A stretch of DNA of 64,000 nt from Sphingobacteriales bacterium 39-19 (GTDB taxonomy: Bacteria; Bacteroidota; Bacteroidia; Chitinophagales; Chitinophagaceae), in assembly GCA_001898465.1 (NCBI GenBank), contig MKTX01000007.1, positions 478,695 to 542,694 of the forward strand, given 5' to 3'. The notes below the pieces were generated by a model. It worked only from the letters and a program-made list of their open reading frames with translations. It did no database searches and was not told the DNA's origin. Made by a program: the position numbers and the translations under genes. Below, in pieces: positions 34,680 to 42,870 of the stretch. Numbering within the stretch: position 1 is the first letter of the stretch; each line of letters opens with the position of its first letter.

Positions 34680-34940
34680 TTAAGGATTTAAAAGCTGCTG
34701 TGATATTTGAGAGTAAAACCACTCATCGGCCTGCTGCTCGATTCGTTGTTTTTCCTGCGGGGAAACAAATTCAATTTCTTTGATTATTTTAAATGATGCG
34801 CCTTTATGGCCGGAGTAAATATAACCCGGAGCTTTGGCCATCTCTAAAATGCAATGCGGAGATCTGGCATGAAAAATATAAGGGCCTGCTAATGTTTTTT
34901 TGCTCTGCTGAGCATAAATGAATTTTGCTGTAGATGCCAT
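34680..34940 (-). CDS. Hypothetical phage protein, 86 aa
   Basis: The ATG at 34938-34940 is chosen, which opens with MASTAKFIYA. A -7 box (TATATTTG) lies shortly upstream. The product has IFHARSPHCILEMAK and a helical C-terminus with EQQADEWFYSQ. The family is unknown. It lies between the tail-tube candidate and the packaging unit. Confidence 0.6.
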   Translation of the reverse strand: MASTAKFIYAQQSKKTLAGPYIFHARSPHCILEMAKAPGYIYSGHKGASFKIIKEIEFVSPQEKQRIEQQADEWFYSQISQQLLNP

Positions 34941-34991
34941 AATGAAAGGCCAATTTTTACAGAGGTGGCTCGCCTCCTTTTTGCAAATATA

Positions 34992-35022
34992 CAAAAAAAG
35001 CACTGACCTTTCGGCCAATGCT
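34992..35022 (-). terminator. Terminator after the tail-tube candidate gene
   Basis: On the minus strand AGCATTGGCC pairs with GGTCAGTGCT (10 bp, two G-T pairs) around a GAAA tetraloop, followed by seven T. Confidence 0.85.
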
Positions 35023-35048
35023 TTGGTGGTTTCACAGGGGGGGGGTAA

Positions 35049-35879
35049 TTATGCAAATGTAACTGTGGCTTCTACAAAGTTTCCAGCATGTGCAATTCCT
35101 GCAGCATCTGTAAACGTGAATGCCTTACCGGCATATCCAACCGCAAATACAACTGTAATCTCAGTGGAAGCTCCCACTTTAATGATCATTGTTTTGGTGG
35201 TGGTATAAGGACCAGAGATGCTGGTGAATTCAAACTTCACATCTGGATCAGAAGCAGGAACGGTTCCTGTAACGCCTGACTGAGTGCTTACGGTACCGGT
35301 TGCATACGTCAACTCGATGGCAGCGCCTTCCTCGTCGGCCAGTGTGGTTCCGATCTCAGCATCGTAAATTTGAATGCAAGGGCCAGAATATTCAACTTGA
35401 ACTTCATAGCCTTTTACACCGCTGGCAGTTGTTGAACTGGTAAATTTTGGATTGATGGTAGCAGCGCTACATTCATTACCCAGTTGATAATACATGTTAG
35501 CGCCGCAGTTTGCGTCTTTCACTAACACAATAAGATCTTCATTCAAAAGCGCTGCCATGGTAGCATGCGCCAGGTCGTAAGACCCGGGTACAAAAACCGT
35601 TGCCACTTGTTTCAGCTGGCGAAAAGAAGGATCTCCCTCAGCATTGGCTTCCATTTGGTTCTTGTCTTTTGCAAGTGACCATTTTGCCCAAGCTTTGCCA
35701 GCCTTAAAGGTGTGAGCAGTTTTAATTTTCACTGTGTCGGCCAAAGGCGTTGCCTCTGTTGGAACCGCTATGCCACTGATTGTTTCGAAATCGGATTTCT
35801 TTGCGATCAACGCAAATTGCGCAATACCAGGAGCGGTATTCAGCCGCTTGTTCAGGTTTACGTTATCATAAGCTCCCAT
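35049..35879 (-). CDS. Phage major tail tube protein candidate
   Basis: The 276-residue product is beta-rich with no signal peptide. VFVPGSYDLAHATMAALL and GYEVQVEYSGPCIQIYDAEI are typical of phage virion proteins, and the C-terminal 90 residues look like an added Ig-like domain (VKFEFTSISGPYTTT). Its place two genes after the capsid gene supports a tail tube or similar major structural role. It ends in a strong terminator, as expected for a highly expressed virion gene. Confidence 0.6.
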   Translation of the reverse strand: MGAYDNVNLNKRLNTAPGIAQFALIAKKSDFETISGIAVPTEATPLADTVKIKTAHTFKAGKAWAKWSLAKDKNQMEANAEGDPSFRQLKQVATVFVPGSYDLAHATMAALLNEDLIVLVKDANCGANMYYQLGNECSAATINPKFTSSTTASGVKGYEVQVEYSGPCIQIYDAEIGTTLADEEGAAIELTYATGTVSTQSGVTGTVPASDPDVKFEFTSISGPYTTTKTMIIKVGASTEITVVFAVGYAGKAFTFTDAAGIAHAGNFVEATVTFA

Positions 35880-35951
35880 AGGATAAGAATTGATTTTGTT
35901 TTAAAATATTGTTTCTTGTACGGTACCAGATTGAATTTTAGTTTAGTTTTT

Positions 35952-36284
35952 TTATGCCTGCTTGATCAGGATGCCCTGGCCTTTAATTTTTAAAAGTTCG
36001 GCAACCAGTTTTTCATCAGCCTGCAGTTCTGCAGCAGAAATGAAGGTTTCACCGTCTGCTGTATGCGTGCGATAACCCGCCGCTGCAAACTTGTAAGTTT
36101 CGCCTTTGTGTTCCAGCAATTCAGTGGGCACAGACAGCGGTTCTTCCGGTTTGTCCTCAATTTGAGCGGCAGTAAGATCAGCCACTTTTTTTTGCAAAGC
36201 GCCGTTTTCTTCAGCCATTTTTGCATTTTGCTCTTTCAAAGCTTTAATCTCATCTGCAAGAGACTCTAATGTTAATTCAGCCAT
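35952..36284 (-). CDS. Small coiled-coil phage protein following the capsid gene
   Basis: The ATG at 36282-36284 gives 110 residues. The first half is a coiled coil (LADEIKALKEQNAKMAEEN), and the C-terminal half has YKFAAAGYRTH and FISAAELQADEKLVAELL. It might be a head-decoration or assembly protein; the family is not recognised. A hairpin separates it from the capsid gene. Confidence 0.65.
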   Translation of the reverse strand: MAELTLESLADEIKALKEQNAKMAEENGALQKKVADLTAAQIEDKPEEPLSVPTELLEHKGETYKFAAAGYRTHTADGETFISAAELQADEKLVAELLKIKGQGILIKQA

Positions 36285-36313
36285 TTTTATAGTTTTTTTT
36301 GAATGAATAAATG

Positions 36314-36342
36314 AAAAGAGCACGCATAAAGCCTGCTCTTTT
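36314..36342 (-). terminator. Weak terminator-like hairpin after the capsid gene
   Basis: AAAAGAGCA pairs with TGCTCTTTT around an 11-base loop, with a short T-rich tail on either strand. It could lower expression of the next gene. Confidence 0.5.
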
Positions 36343-36353
36343 CTTTTTTAATT

Positions 36354-37316
36354 TTAAGTTAGCTCTTGGTCGTTTGTCCAAACCAATCTCCAATCATTGT
36401 AGCCGAGGCCTACATGGAAATCGGTGAACACTTTCACCTGGCGATCTTCCGCCTGAATTTCAAGATTATTGATATTCTCGTAACCCTTAAAGGCTATGAT
36501 GCTATTAACTTTCGGCGAACAAATGATTTTGTTTGCCCCGGCCATGGCAGCAGTACCACGAACTATATTTTCTTCAAAGTCCATGATCTGAGTGTTCACA
36601 TCAGATGTGTTATTCATGGCCCCGTATTTAGCACGTTTGCCTTCTTTGAAGCGTTGCTCAATAGCACGACGCACACGCAAGCTTTTTGGTACGTGTTGGT
36701 ACAGCTCGGGGATGGCTTTCACGAAGCTTTCAAACTGCGTACACATGGTAGCAGCGTCAGCATTCAAAGCACCGGTTACGATGGGCACAACCTTACCGGC
36801 AGTGATGGCATCATTGATGATTTTTTTGTAACCGTTAAAAGATGCAGATGTAGCACCTGCAGTGCCAGGCGTAGGAGCAACACGAACCGCACCATACATA
36901 TTGTTTACAATATCAGCGGCGATTTGTTGCGGCACATAACGGTCGGCGATCCAGCGAACGAATGGCCAATCTTCACGGCTCAATTTTGTTGAAGACAGAA
37001 AATCCACCCAGGTATCAACCAGGTCGTCCGGAGTGAAAATGATGTCAGCCTTCACACGATGCAAACGGATCTCGTTTGGTGTGAATGTAACATTGCCTTT
37101 AGGCGTGAAAGTTTGTTGAAATGCCTGCAACACTTCGGCGTAAGCCACATTGCTTCTTTGTAAGATGGTGTCATTTGAATGAACCACGCTCATATCCGGA
37201 AGCTCAGTTTCCAGGCTTTCACGAAGCACTTCATTTAAATCGGCCTCAGACTGGCCACGATCCTGGGCGTAATCTCCCCATTGTGTTACAATATCTGTAG
37301 CGGTAATTCCTGCCAT
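36354..37316 (-). CDS. Phage major capsid protein
   Basis: The 320-residue product fits a HK97-like capsid: the N-terminal arm and E-loop region contain FTPDDLVDTWVDFL, followed by a spine helix, DWPFVRWIADRYVPQQ, and a C-terminal part with GANKIICSPKVNSIIAF and GLGYNDWRLVW. It lies just after the S49 protease/scaffold gene, the usual head order. The identification rests on position, size and overall pattern rather than a motif, so it is probable rather than certain. Confidence 0.75.
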   Translation of the reverse strand: MAGITATDIVTQWGDYAQDRGQSEADLNEVLRESLETELPDMSVVHSNDTILQRSNVAYAEVLQAFQQTFTPKGNVTFTPNEIRLHRVKADIIFTPDDLVDTWVDFLSSTKLSREDWPFVRWIADRYVPQQIAADIVNNMYGAVRVAPTPGTAGATSASFNGYKKIINDAITAGKVVPIVTGALNADAATMCTQFESFVKAIPELYQHVPKSLRVRRAIEQRFKEGKRAKYGAMNNTSDVNTQIMDFEENIVRGTAAMAGANKIICSPKVNSIIAFKGYENINNLEIQAEDRQVKVFTDFHVGLGYNDWRLVWTNDQELT

Positions 37317-37348
37317 TTTTTTTGTTTTTAGAGTTTGAAAATTTTTTA

Positions 37349-37726
37349 TTAACTGCGAGCCAAACGGCGATCTGCTTTTTTATTGATCGCTGAGTTCGGA
37401 TCGTTATAACTGCGAACTTTTTTTGATTCATTGGGAGTGTCACCGGCGATTGGAAGTTGTGTTCCATCGCCACTGGCGGCGCTGCGGAATTCTTTCAACT
37501 CGGCCTCCAGTTCAGTAATTTTAGCAGCCGAATCATCTGCTTTTTTTGTTGCTGCTTCCAGCGCTGTTTCCACACCTGGTAATTTTGCTGCAGCTTCTGC
37601 TGACTGTTCTGCGGTTTCCAAACGTGCTTCAATGCTGTTTAGCTGTTCTTCTGTTAGCAAGAAACCGCCTTCTACTACAGCGAAGCTTTCTGAAGCTGCT
37701 GCAGTCAGTGTTTTTGTGAATGCCAT
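37349..37726 (-). CDS. Possible nested scaffold protein inside the protease gene
   Basis: The in-frame ATG at 37724-37726 would give 125 residues starting MAFTKTLTAAASESFAVV, with the coiled coil of the scaffold domain (EARLETAEQSAEAAAKL). The break matches the end of the protease domain (SRITSTKNNSKN), and nested scaffolds are known in lambda-like phages. No clear ribosome-binding site is visible, as is common in Bacteroidota. Confidence 0.45.
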   Translation of the reverse strand: MAFTKTLTAAASESFAVVEGGFLLTEEQLNSIEARLETAEQSAEAAAKLPGVETALEAATKKADDSAAKITELEAELKEFRSAASGDGTQLPIAGDTPNESKKVRSYNDPNSAINKKADRRLARS

Positions 37727-38641
37727 ATTTTTAGAATTGTTTTTTGTTGAAGTAATGCGAGAACCGGCAAGCGATTCAATACGATCGAATATTTCGCTTA
37801 CGGATTTTATTCCGTCAATCAGGCCCATTTTTTTTGCAGCCGGTGCATAGAACATTTTGCCGGTATTCCAGTCTTCGCTTTTTATGCGATCTCCCCGGTT
37901 TGCGTGTATAGTGGCAATAAATTGTTCTGCTAATACACTTAGATCTTCCTTCAGTTCTTTATCATCACCAGCCAGCGCATCGGCATATTCTTTATTTTTT
38001 TCTGTGCTTTGCGGAGCATATATATCTTCCACATGCAACTTGAAGTATTCTTTGTAGTGACCATTCCAGTCGGCGATGGTTGTGTAAACTCCAATGCTGC
38101 CAAACTTATCAGTTCTTTTTGTTGCATAAAGCTCACGGCATGATGTACCGATCCACATAGCAGCACTGGCCGCCATGCCATCGTTCACAAAACCGATAAC
38201 CGGTTTCCATGCATTTACATTTCTTATTGTGTCTGATAAAAGTGTGGTGCCATATACCTGGCCACCGGGGGAGTCAATATCAATAGCAATCCCTATTACA
38301 TTATCATTATTACCCAGCCGGGTAATTAGATTAGCTATATCCATCATGCCGTATGAACAAAAGCCACCGGCTTTCATTAAAGGCCCTGAAATACCTACAA
38401 CTGCAATTGAATTTTGCGGGAGCGCTGACAAGTTACTATCAGGATAAACAGAATAAACAGGTACATTACTCTTAGTCGCTGCAACAAATGAGGCTTCCGG
38501 ATCCTTTATCTTCGATTCGCCAAAACTAACATCTTCGCCTTTCGTTAAACGAAATACCGTAGGCAACATTGACATTGCATAGGACTCATCAAGTAACCAG
38601 GGAGACCGAAAAATTGCTGATAGCAACGGGCTAAACGACAT
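37349..38641 (-). CDS. S49-family prohead protease with C-terminal scaffold domain
   Basis: The 430-residue product has a SppA/ClpP-type fold in residues about 75-300: SPGGQVYGTTLLSDT, the nucleophile Ser159 in NDGMAASAAMWIG, and a candidate catalytic lysine near 214-216 (STEKNK). The C-terminal 125 residues are a coiled coil and Lys/Asp-rich scaffold-like domain. An internal in-frame Met at residue 306 (MAFTKTLTAAA) could start a separate scaffold protein, as in lambda C and Nu3. It matures the prohead before DNA packaging. A CTGTCC promoter lies upstream. Confidence 0.88.
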   Translation of the reverse strand: MSFSPLLSAIFRSPWLLDESYAMSMLPTVFRLTKGEDVSFGESKIKDPEASFVAATKSNVPVYSVYPDSNLSALPQNSIAVVGISGPLMKAGGFCSYGMMDIANLITRLGNNDNVIGIAIDIDSPGGQVYGTTLLSDTIRNVNAWKPVIGFVNDGMAASAAMWIGTSCRELYATKRTDKFGSIGVYTTIADWNGHYKEYFKLHVEDIYAPQSTEKNKEYADALAGDDKELKEDLSVLAEQFIATIHANRGDRIKSEDWNTGKMFYAPAAKKMGLIDGIKSVSEIFDRIESLAGSRITSTKNNSKNMAFTKTLTAAASESFAVVEGGFLLTEEQLNSIEARLETAEQSAEAAAKLPGVETALEAATKKADDSAAKITELEAELKEFRSAASGDGTQLPIAGDTPNESKKVRSYNDPNSAINKKADRRLARS

Positions 38642-38662
38642 GGGTAATTTTTATAACGGGTA

Positions 38663-38699
38663 CAAAAATTGCCTATGCGACTCAACTTATAAAGGACAG
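38663..38699 (-). promoter_or_regulatory. Putative phage late promoter, copy b
   Basis: On the minus strand: CTGTCCTTTA (38690-38699), 23 bases, TTTG (38663-38666), 21 bases before the protease ATG. Confidence 0.65.
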
Positions 38700-38702
38700 A
38701 AA

Positions 38703-39203
38703 CTAAGGAGTAAGGCTTGTATATGGCGCTGCGAGCCTACTTTGACCGGTAATAACAATTGAAGCTTTAGCCAACCCAATACCTTCATTTGAAAGCACTG
38801 TATCAAAAGCGATATCAAGTCCACGATCTATTTCCCCATATATCTTAGTTCTTCCATTTACGTATAGTAACACCTGGTGGGGGAGCGCTGCAAATGAATT
38901 CAGGCTAAGCAGCTGATCTGGCTCCAGGTTGTTTGACTGTACGGTAATTTTAATTTCTTTAAACTCACCGGCCTTGCTGTCTTTAGACGTTTCAGACACT
39001 TCCAGGGTATCAGCCACCAATTCAATGGATCGAATTTTTTTTGTAACAAATGAACTTGTTGGCACATCGACCGGCCAGGGGTAGATACCTGCATCGTTAG
39101 TTCTGATTTCTTTTAATATTCCAAGTGGAATTAAATACATCTTACAAATTTTAGGAGAATATCCTGCTGTTTTTTTCTTTAGATCAGACGTTTGATACTT
39201 CAT
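38703..39203 (-). CDS. Hypothetical phage structural protein, 166 aa
   Basis: The product is beta-rich, with VTKKIRSIELVADTLEVSE, GEFKEIKITVQS and a C-terminal DIAFDTVLSNEGIGLAKAS. It could be a head-tail joining or head-decoration protein, but I do not recognise it. It lies four bases beyond the CTGTCC promoter of the protease gene, so its own transcript must come from further upstream. Confidence 0.55.
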   Translation of the reverse strand: MKYQTSDLKKKTAGYSPKICKMYLIPLGILKEIRTNDAGIYPWPVDVPTSSFVTKKIRSIELVADTLEVSETSKDSKAGEFKEIKITVQSNNLEPDQLLSLNSFAALPHQVLLYVNGRTKIYGEIDRGLDIAFDTVLSNEGIGLAKASIVITGQSRLAAPYTSLTP

Positions 39204-39247
39204 TTTGGGTAGATTTTAATTAGTGGGGACAAGTTTTGCAAAATTTT

Positions 39248-39781
39248 TTATAAGAACGGTAAGTGCAATGCTGACATTTTTAAGTGTGATCTTTCTTTTC
39301 TATTCAGCAGCCTTAGCCCTTTGCGTTTACGATAGCGGTAATAATCTTTCTTCATTGAGTCGTCAGACCAGGCTTCAATATCTATACCTAGCTTTTTTCG
39401 GATTGAAGGCAAGTGACATTCAAATCCGGGTAGCACCTCCCATGCATCATTCATTAGGTTGTAATACTTTTCTTTGATCAAGGTCTCGCAGAAAATATTA
39501 AAGTTGCGGATGTTCGTGGAACTAAGCGTGTCGCCTATATTACGATACTGTGCAAATGTGATGTAAACCTTTATTGTTACCGGGTATTCTCGGGAAGTGG
39601 AGTGCTTGGTTGGTTCCTTTTTTTCTAAATAATCGTGAAGCTTTTCGATTATTAAGGAGCGTGATTGCCTGCCCAATTTAATTGGTAGCCCTAAGTTCGA
39701 TTCTATGTAAGCCTTTATATACCTCTTCACTGGTATCTCTACCGGCACGTATCCTTTCATCACTGGGGTATTGGGTTTCAT
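39248..39781 (-). CDS. Hypothetical basic phage protein, 177 aa
   Basis: The ATG at 39779-39781 is preferred over one five codons upstream, which falls inside a hairpin (39789-39810). The product is basic: KRYIKAYIESNLGLPIKLG at the N-terminus and KDYYRYRKRKGLRLLNRKE at the C-terminus. A role in DNA binding is possible; the family is unknown. Upstream is the interleaved inverted-repeat element, which carries a TACTTTG -7-like box on this strand. Confidence 0.55.
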   Translation of the reverse strand: MKPNTPVMKGYVPVEIPVKRYIKAYIESNLGLPIKLGRQSRSLIIEKLHDYLEKKEPTKHSTSREYPVTIKVYITFAQYRNIGDTLSSTNIRNFNIFCETLIKEKYYNLMNDAWEVLPGFECHLPSIRKKLGIDIEAWSDDSMKKDYYRYRKRKGLRLLNRKERSHLKMSALHLPFL

Positions 39782-39859
39782 TAGGATAACAAGCATAGGC
39801 AGCTGCTTGTCAATTCATTTCAAAACTACAAATTAAATTTCAATTGCTATATTTGAAGG

Positions 39860-39981
39860 GCAAAGTACATTCATAATAGTAAGACGTCCCAAAGGTTTTA
39901 GCGGTCAGGCAGGCCGTAGAACGGCAGGACGTCTTATGATGTACTTTGCAGTGACCTGGCCGCTTATTTTATAAAACCTTT
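39860..39981. repeat. Interleaved inverted-repeat element 1 (pseudoknot topology)
   Basis: Arm A (39860-39870 and 39880-39889) is complementary to A' (39939-39949 and 39927-39936). Arm B (39891-39909) is complementary to B' (39972-39981 and 39955-39963), with one G-T pair. A GCCGT-AGA-ACGGC hairpin (39913-39925) lies between B and A'. The order A-B-hairpin-A'-B' cannot be drawn as nested stems, so in RNA it would be a pseudoknot or two exclusive folds. GCAAAGTA stands at both ends (39860 and 39982). Confidence 0.7.
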
Positions 39982-40292
39982 GCAAAGTAAAGATCAGTGA
40001 AAATGGATTTTTAGATGATGATGGAATAAACGCTGAAGATGCTGCAGCTATAGCTGCTAAGATTGAGGCGGTACATTCTTTCTTTCATATCAACTTTAAA
40101 CCTAGTGATGACCCATTGTCTTGCATGTATCTCACTTCGAATGATATTCTCTTAAGCTTACTAAAAGTATTTCCGGGTTACCCGATAAATGTTGATATTA
40201 TAAATTCATGGATGACCGGTACCTATAGAAGAAAGGATATTGGTACACATGACATCAAAGTTGTTTGGGCTATAAGTAGAAAGACCTGGTAA
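39975..40292 (+). pseudogene. Startless open frame, probable gene remnant
   Basis: A frame of about 105 codons runs from a stop at 39972-39974 to a TAA at 40290-40292 but has no ATG, GTG or TTG until deep inside it. The translation looks protein-like (FLDDDGINAEDAAAIAAK, VFPGYPINVDIINSWMTGTY). It begins inside arm B' of the interleaved element, which suggests that the element, or a rearrangement, removed the start of a real gene. The family is not recognised. Confidence 0.5.
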
Positions 40293-40373
40293 CTTATGGC
40301 GTTGCCTCCGGCCCGGGCTGTCCACTCTTACATGGTAACCGCTTCCATCCCTAACGCATCAATTCAATTCTAT

Positions 40374-40476
40374 AAGGTATGCTCTCCAGCAGAGCTGTCA
40401 AGCATCTTCTGTTGAAGGGATGCTTTCTAAAAGGTATGCTGCCAGCAAAGCTGTCAAGCATGTTCTCTTAAGGGGG
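40374..40476 (+). repeat. Two near-identical hairpin repeats in a structured non-coding region
   Basis: Copies at 40374-40419 and 40431-40476 share AAGGTATGCT, CAGC, AGCTGTCAAGCAT and a TTCT-TT-AGGG tail. Each folds as ATGCT/AGCAT enclosing CAGC/GCTG; the stems are identical and the differences fall in the loops. Further hairpins follow (AGGC-GTTC-GCCT). The stretch from 40293 to 40717 shows no protein gene. Confidence 0.65.
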
Positions 40477-40717
40477 GGCGTTTCATATATGCCTCCCTTT
40501 AGGTTAAGGCGTTCGCCTCGCTTCGATAGTGCGGGCGGACTCTTAACAGAGGGTAATTTTCAATTTTCTTTGAAAACTGAAAATAATAATTGATTATCAA
40601 TATTTTAACACAAAAAAGAACGGAAAAAACTTGCTTTTTTGAGGCGGTTTTCGTAAATTACAGTATATTATTTAATTAAAGCAGGCGAGCGACCTGTATA
40701 AAAACTAGCTTTTTTTT

Positions 40718-41113
40718 ATGGTAGTAAAACCAAACGCAAACGGCACTCCCAACGCCAAAAAAGAGGATGCAAAAAATTTGCAACCTGCTGAAAAAACCAC
40801 AGATTTTGCAAAAGTGGTTTTGTCAACTCCAAACCAACCAAAGGTTGGAATTTCTGAAAACTTTGAGGAACGGTTACACAAGTTGAACAAACTTTTTGAA
40901 CTGCAGTCTAAGCATTCAAAACTTACCCAATCCGATAAAAAGCTAAGTGAGTTTAGCATTGAAAGCGGAGAGGGAACAGAATTGAATATTGAAGATGCAG
41001 ACGGCAATGAGTTTACAACTAAAAACCCGGAAATCATCCAGGACGTTTTGCAGTTTTTGAAAGAAAAAATTGCAGATAAACGCAAACAACTGGAAGAGCT
41101 TATTAGATGGTAA
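40718..41113 (+). CDS. Hypothetical charged protein of a plasmid-like cassette
   Basis: The 131-residue product is hydrophilic with a coiled-coil centre (ERLHKLNKLFELQSKHSKL) and an acidic stretch (ESGEGTELNIEDADGNEF). Similar small proteins accompany DUF932 genes on Bacteroidota mobile elements, as far as I recall. It is the first of three plus-strand genes that end in a strong terminator at 42430-42459. No phage function is evident. Confidence 0.65.
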   Translation: MVVKPNANGTPNAKKEDAKNLQPAEKTTDFAKVVLSTPNQPKVGISENFEERLHKLNKLFELQSKHSKLTQSDKKLSEFSIESGEGTELNIEDADGNEFTTKNPEIIQDVLQFLKEKIADKRKQLEELIRW

Positions 41114-41177
41114 TTATTTGCCTGTGCGCTTTTGCGTACAGGCATTTTTATTTTTTCAAAGAATCAACAGAAAGGAA

Positions 41178-41420
41178 ATGACAAACAAAGAACAAACAAG
41201 GCAGCACGCCAAAGAAGCATTACGCAACAGCGGCTTAGAAAATTATTACAATGATGCAGATTTTAACCACTATTACAGGAAACACCATTGCAGTTTTGGC
41301 AATGCCTTTGTAAATGGGTTGAACATATCAGACTTTATAATTTTTCAAGCCAACATAAGACTAAGCACAACAACATTTAACAACAATCAAATATTTTTAA
41401 ACCATGGCACACAATCTTAA
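41178..41420 (+). CDS. Hypothetical protein preceding DUF932 gene
   Basis: The ATG at 41178 has a good AAAGGAA ribosome-binding site. The 80-residue product contains DADFNHYYRKHHCSFGNAF. It overlaps the DUF932 start by 17 bases, so the two are coupled. Function unknown. Confidence 0.65.
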   Translation: MTNKEQTRQHAKEALRNSGLENYYNDADFNHYYRKHHCSFGNAFVNGLNISDFIIFQANIRLSTTTFNNNQIFLNHGTQS

Positions 41421-42411
41421 TTTTAACAACGGCAAACACTCATTTTTTTCAGTTAAAGAAAAAGCCTGGCATGGGCTTGGGCAAATTGTACAGGATTGCC
41501 CCACAAGTCAGGAGGCAATCATTTTAGCAGGGCTAAACTATGAAGTTGACAAACGTAGTATTTACGCTACTCTTGGGCATACCTTCGAAAAAATCCAAAA
41601 CTATCATGCCACAGTAAGAACCGACAACGAGCAAATACTTGGCATTGTTGGCAGCAAATACGAAGTAGTGCAAAACAAAGACGCTTTTTTATTTTTTGAT
41701 GCCCTCGTACAAGACAGCAAAATTGAGTATGAAACAGCGGGCGCACTGGGCAACGGTGAGCGCATTTTCATAACTGCAAAAATGCCCGATGCATTACGCA
41801 TCTCTAGTAAGGATGTGATTGAAAAATATATCTTTCTTACCACTTCGCACGATGGCAGCGGCTCAATAATGGCAGCTTTTACACCCGTTAGAATAGTTTG
41901 CAATAATACGCTTAACATGGCTTTGCGTAATCATTCAAACGCTGTGTACATCAAGCACACAGCCAATGCAGTCGAAAAATTACAACAGGCAGCCCGTATA
42001 ATTGCTATTACAAATTCAACTGGTGAAATTTTAGAACAAATGTTTAAGCAATGGGCAAAAGTTACTATATCAGATAAAGAAACTTTAAAGCTAATTCGCT
42101 TGGCGATGAGCCCAAACAAAGAAGCGTTTAAAGCCATTGCAGAAAATAACAAGAAATTTGAATTTAGCAAGCAATTTAATGATACTTGCGAACAGGTTTT
42201 TTGTTATAGTCAGCAAGCAGAGAGCCAACAAATGGAAACGACCAAAGGCACAATCTTTGGCGCTTACAATGCAATAACAGGCTTTTATCAAAATGTGGCG
42301 ACGTATAAAAATGCAGACCACAAATTGAACTCCATCATGTTTGGCACAGGACTGGAGCGCACAAAAAAGGCTTTTGATATTTGCAGCCATGCTCATGACT
42401 TTTTAAGCTAA
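41404..42411 (+). CDS. DUF932 phage/plasmid-like protein
   Basis: The 335-residue product matches the DUF932 (phage/plasmid-like, TIGR03299) family: EKAWHGLGQIVQDCPTSQEA near residue 20, VGSKYEVVQNKDAF near 83, and FTPVRIVCNNTLNMAL near 160. The function is unknown; members are spread on plasmids and conjugative elements and seem to be accessory genes. It is followed by a strong terminator, so the three-gene cassette is an independent unit inserted between the two head-related blocks. Confidence 0.88.
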   Translation: MAHNLNFNNGKHSFFSVKEKAWHGLGQIVQDCPTSQEAIILAGLNYEVDKRSIYATLGHTFEKIQNYHATVRTDNEQILGIVGSKYEVVQNKDAFLFFDALVQDSKIEYETAGALGNGERIFITAKMPDALRISSKDVIEKYIFLTTSHDGSGSIMAAFTPVRIVCNNTLNMALRNHSNAVYIKHTANAVEKLQQAARIIAITNSTGEILEQMFKQWAKVTISDKETLKLIRLAMSPNKEAFKAIAENNKKFEFSKQFNDTCEQVFCYSQQAESQQMETTKGTIFGAYNAITGFYQNVATYKNADHKLNSIMFGTGLERTKKAFDICSHAHDFLS

Positions 42412-42429
42412 TAAGTATTAAAATGCTTA

Positions 42430-42459
42430 GAAGCCGCCCTTTGTGGCGGCTTCTTTTTT
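42430..42459 (+). terminator. Strong terminator after the DUF932 cassette
   Basis: GAAGCCGCC pairs with GGCGGCTTC around a 6-base loop, followed by six T, 18 bases after the DUF932 stop. Confidence 0.95.
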
Positions 42460-42521
42460 GTAAAAAAGAAGCAAAAAACTGGATTGGTTATTTTCTTTTT
42501 AGCGGTGCTGCCCTCGTCTAC

Positions 42522-42558
42522 CTGTCCTTTTTGCAGCAATTTTTCTAAGGCATTTTTG
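42522..42558 (+). promoter_or_regulatory. Putative phage late promoter, copy c
   Basis: CTGTCCTTTT (42522-42531), 23 bases, TTTG (42555-42558), nine bases before the ATG of the portal operon's first gene. Confidence 0.7.
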
Positions 42559-42567
42559 CCTTACCCT

Positions 42568-42870
42568 ATGAAAGCCCTTACCATAAAAGAATCGTTGGAG
42601 CTGTTATATACCGGCCAGTGGCTGAGTGCCCGTTATATAACTGCAGATGTAACTAAAGGAAAAGGCGGAACAGTCATGGAGCTGCCACGCTGCAGAGTAA
42701 TTCTAAAAGAGCCCGGCGGCACACATTCTAATTCTCAATCAGGATCCCGGGAAACCAAAGCACAAAATCATCACGAAAACTTCACTGTAAACGTGGAGCT
42801 GCCCAACCGGCTGACCCGGAAGATCCACATCCCATTGATAACACATTTAAATTCTATACCCATCATATGA
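42568..42870 (+). CDS. Small phage protein preceding the portal gene
   Basis: The ATG at 42568 is preferred over an upstream one because the CTGTCC promoter ends at 42558. The 100-residue product starts KALTIKESLELLYTGQWLSA, has a disordered middle (SNSQSGSRETKAQ) and ends with a beta stretch. The function is unknown. It overlaps the portal start (ATGA). Confidence 0.65.
   Translation: MKALTIKESLELLYTGQWLSARYITADVTKGKGGTVMELPRCRVILKEPGGTHSNSQSGSRETKAQNHHENFTVNVELPNRLTRKIHIPLITHLNSIPII

Noticed and set aside
39840..39990. Host-type promoter inside element 1
   Set aside because: TACTTTG boxes are present on both strands, but no TTTG lies 19-20 bases upstream of either.
40374..40476. The twin repeats as a CRISPR array
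   Set aside because: Only two units without unique spacers of regular length, and no cas genes.
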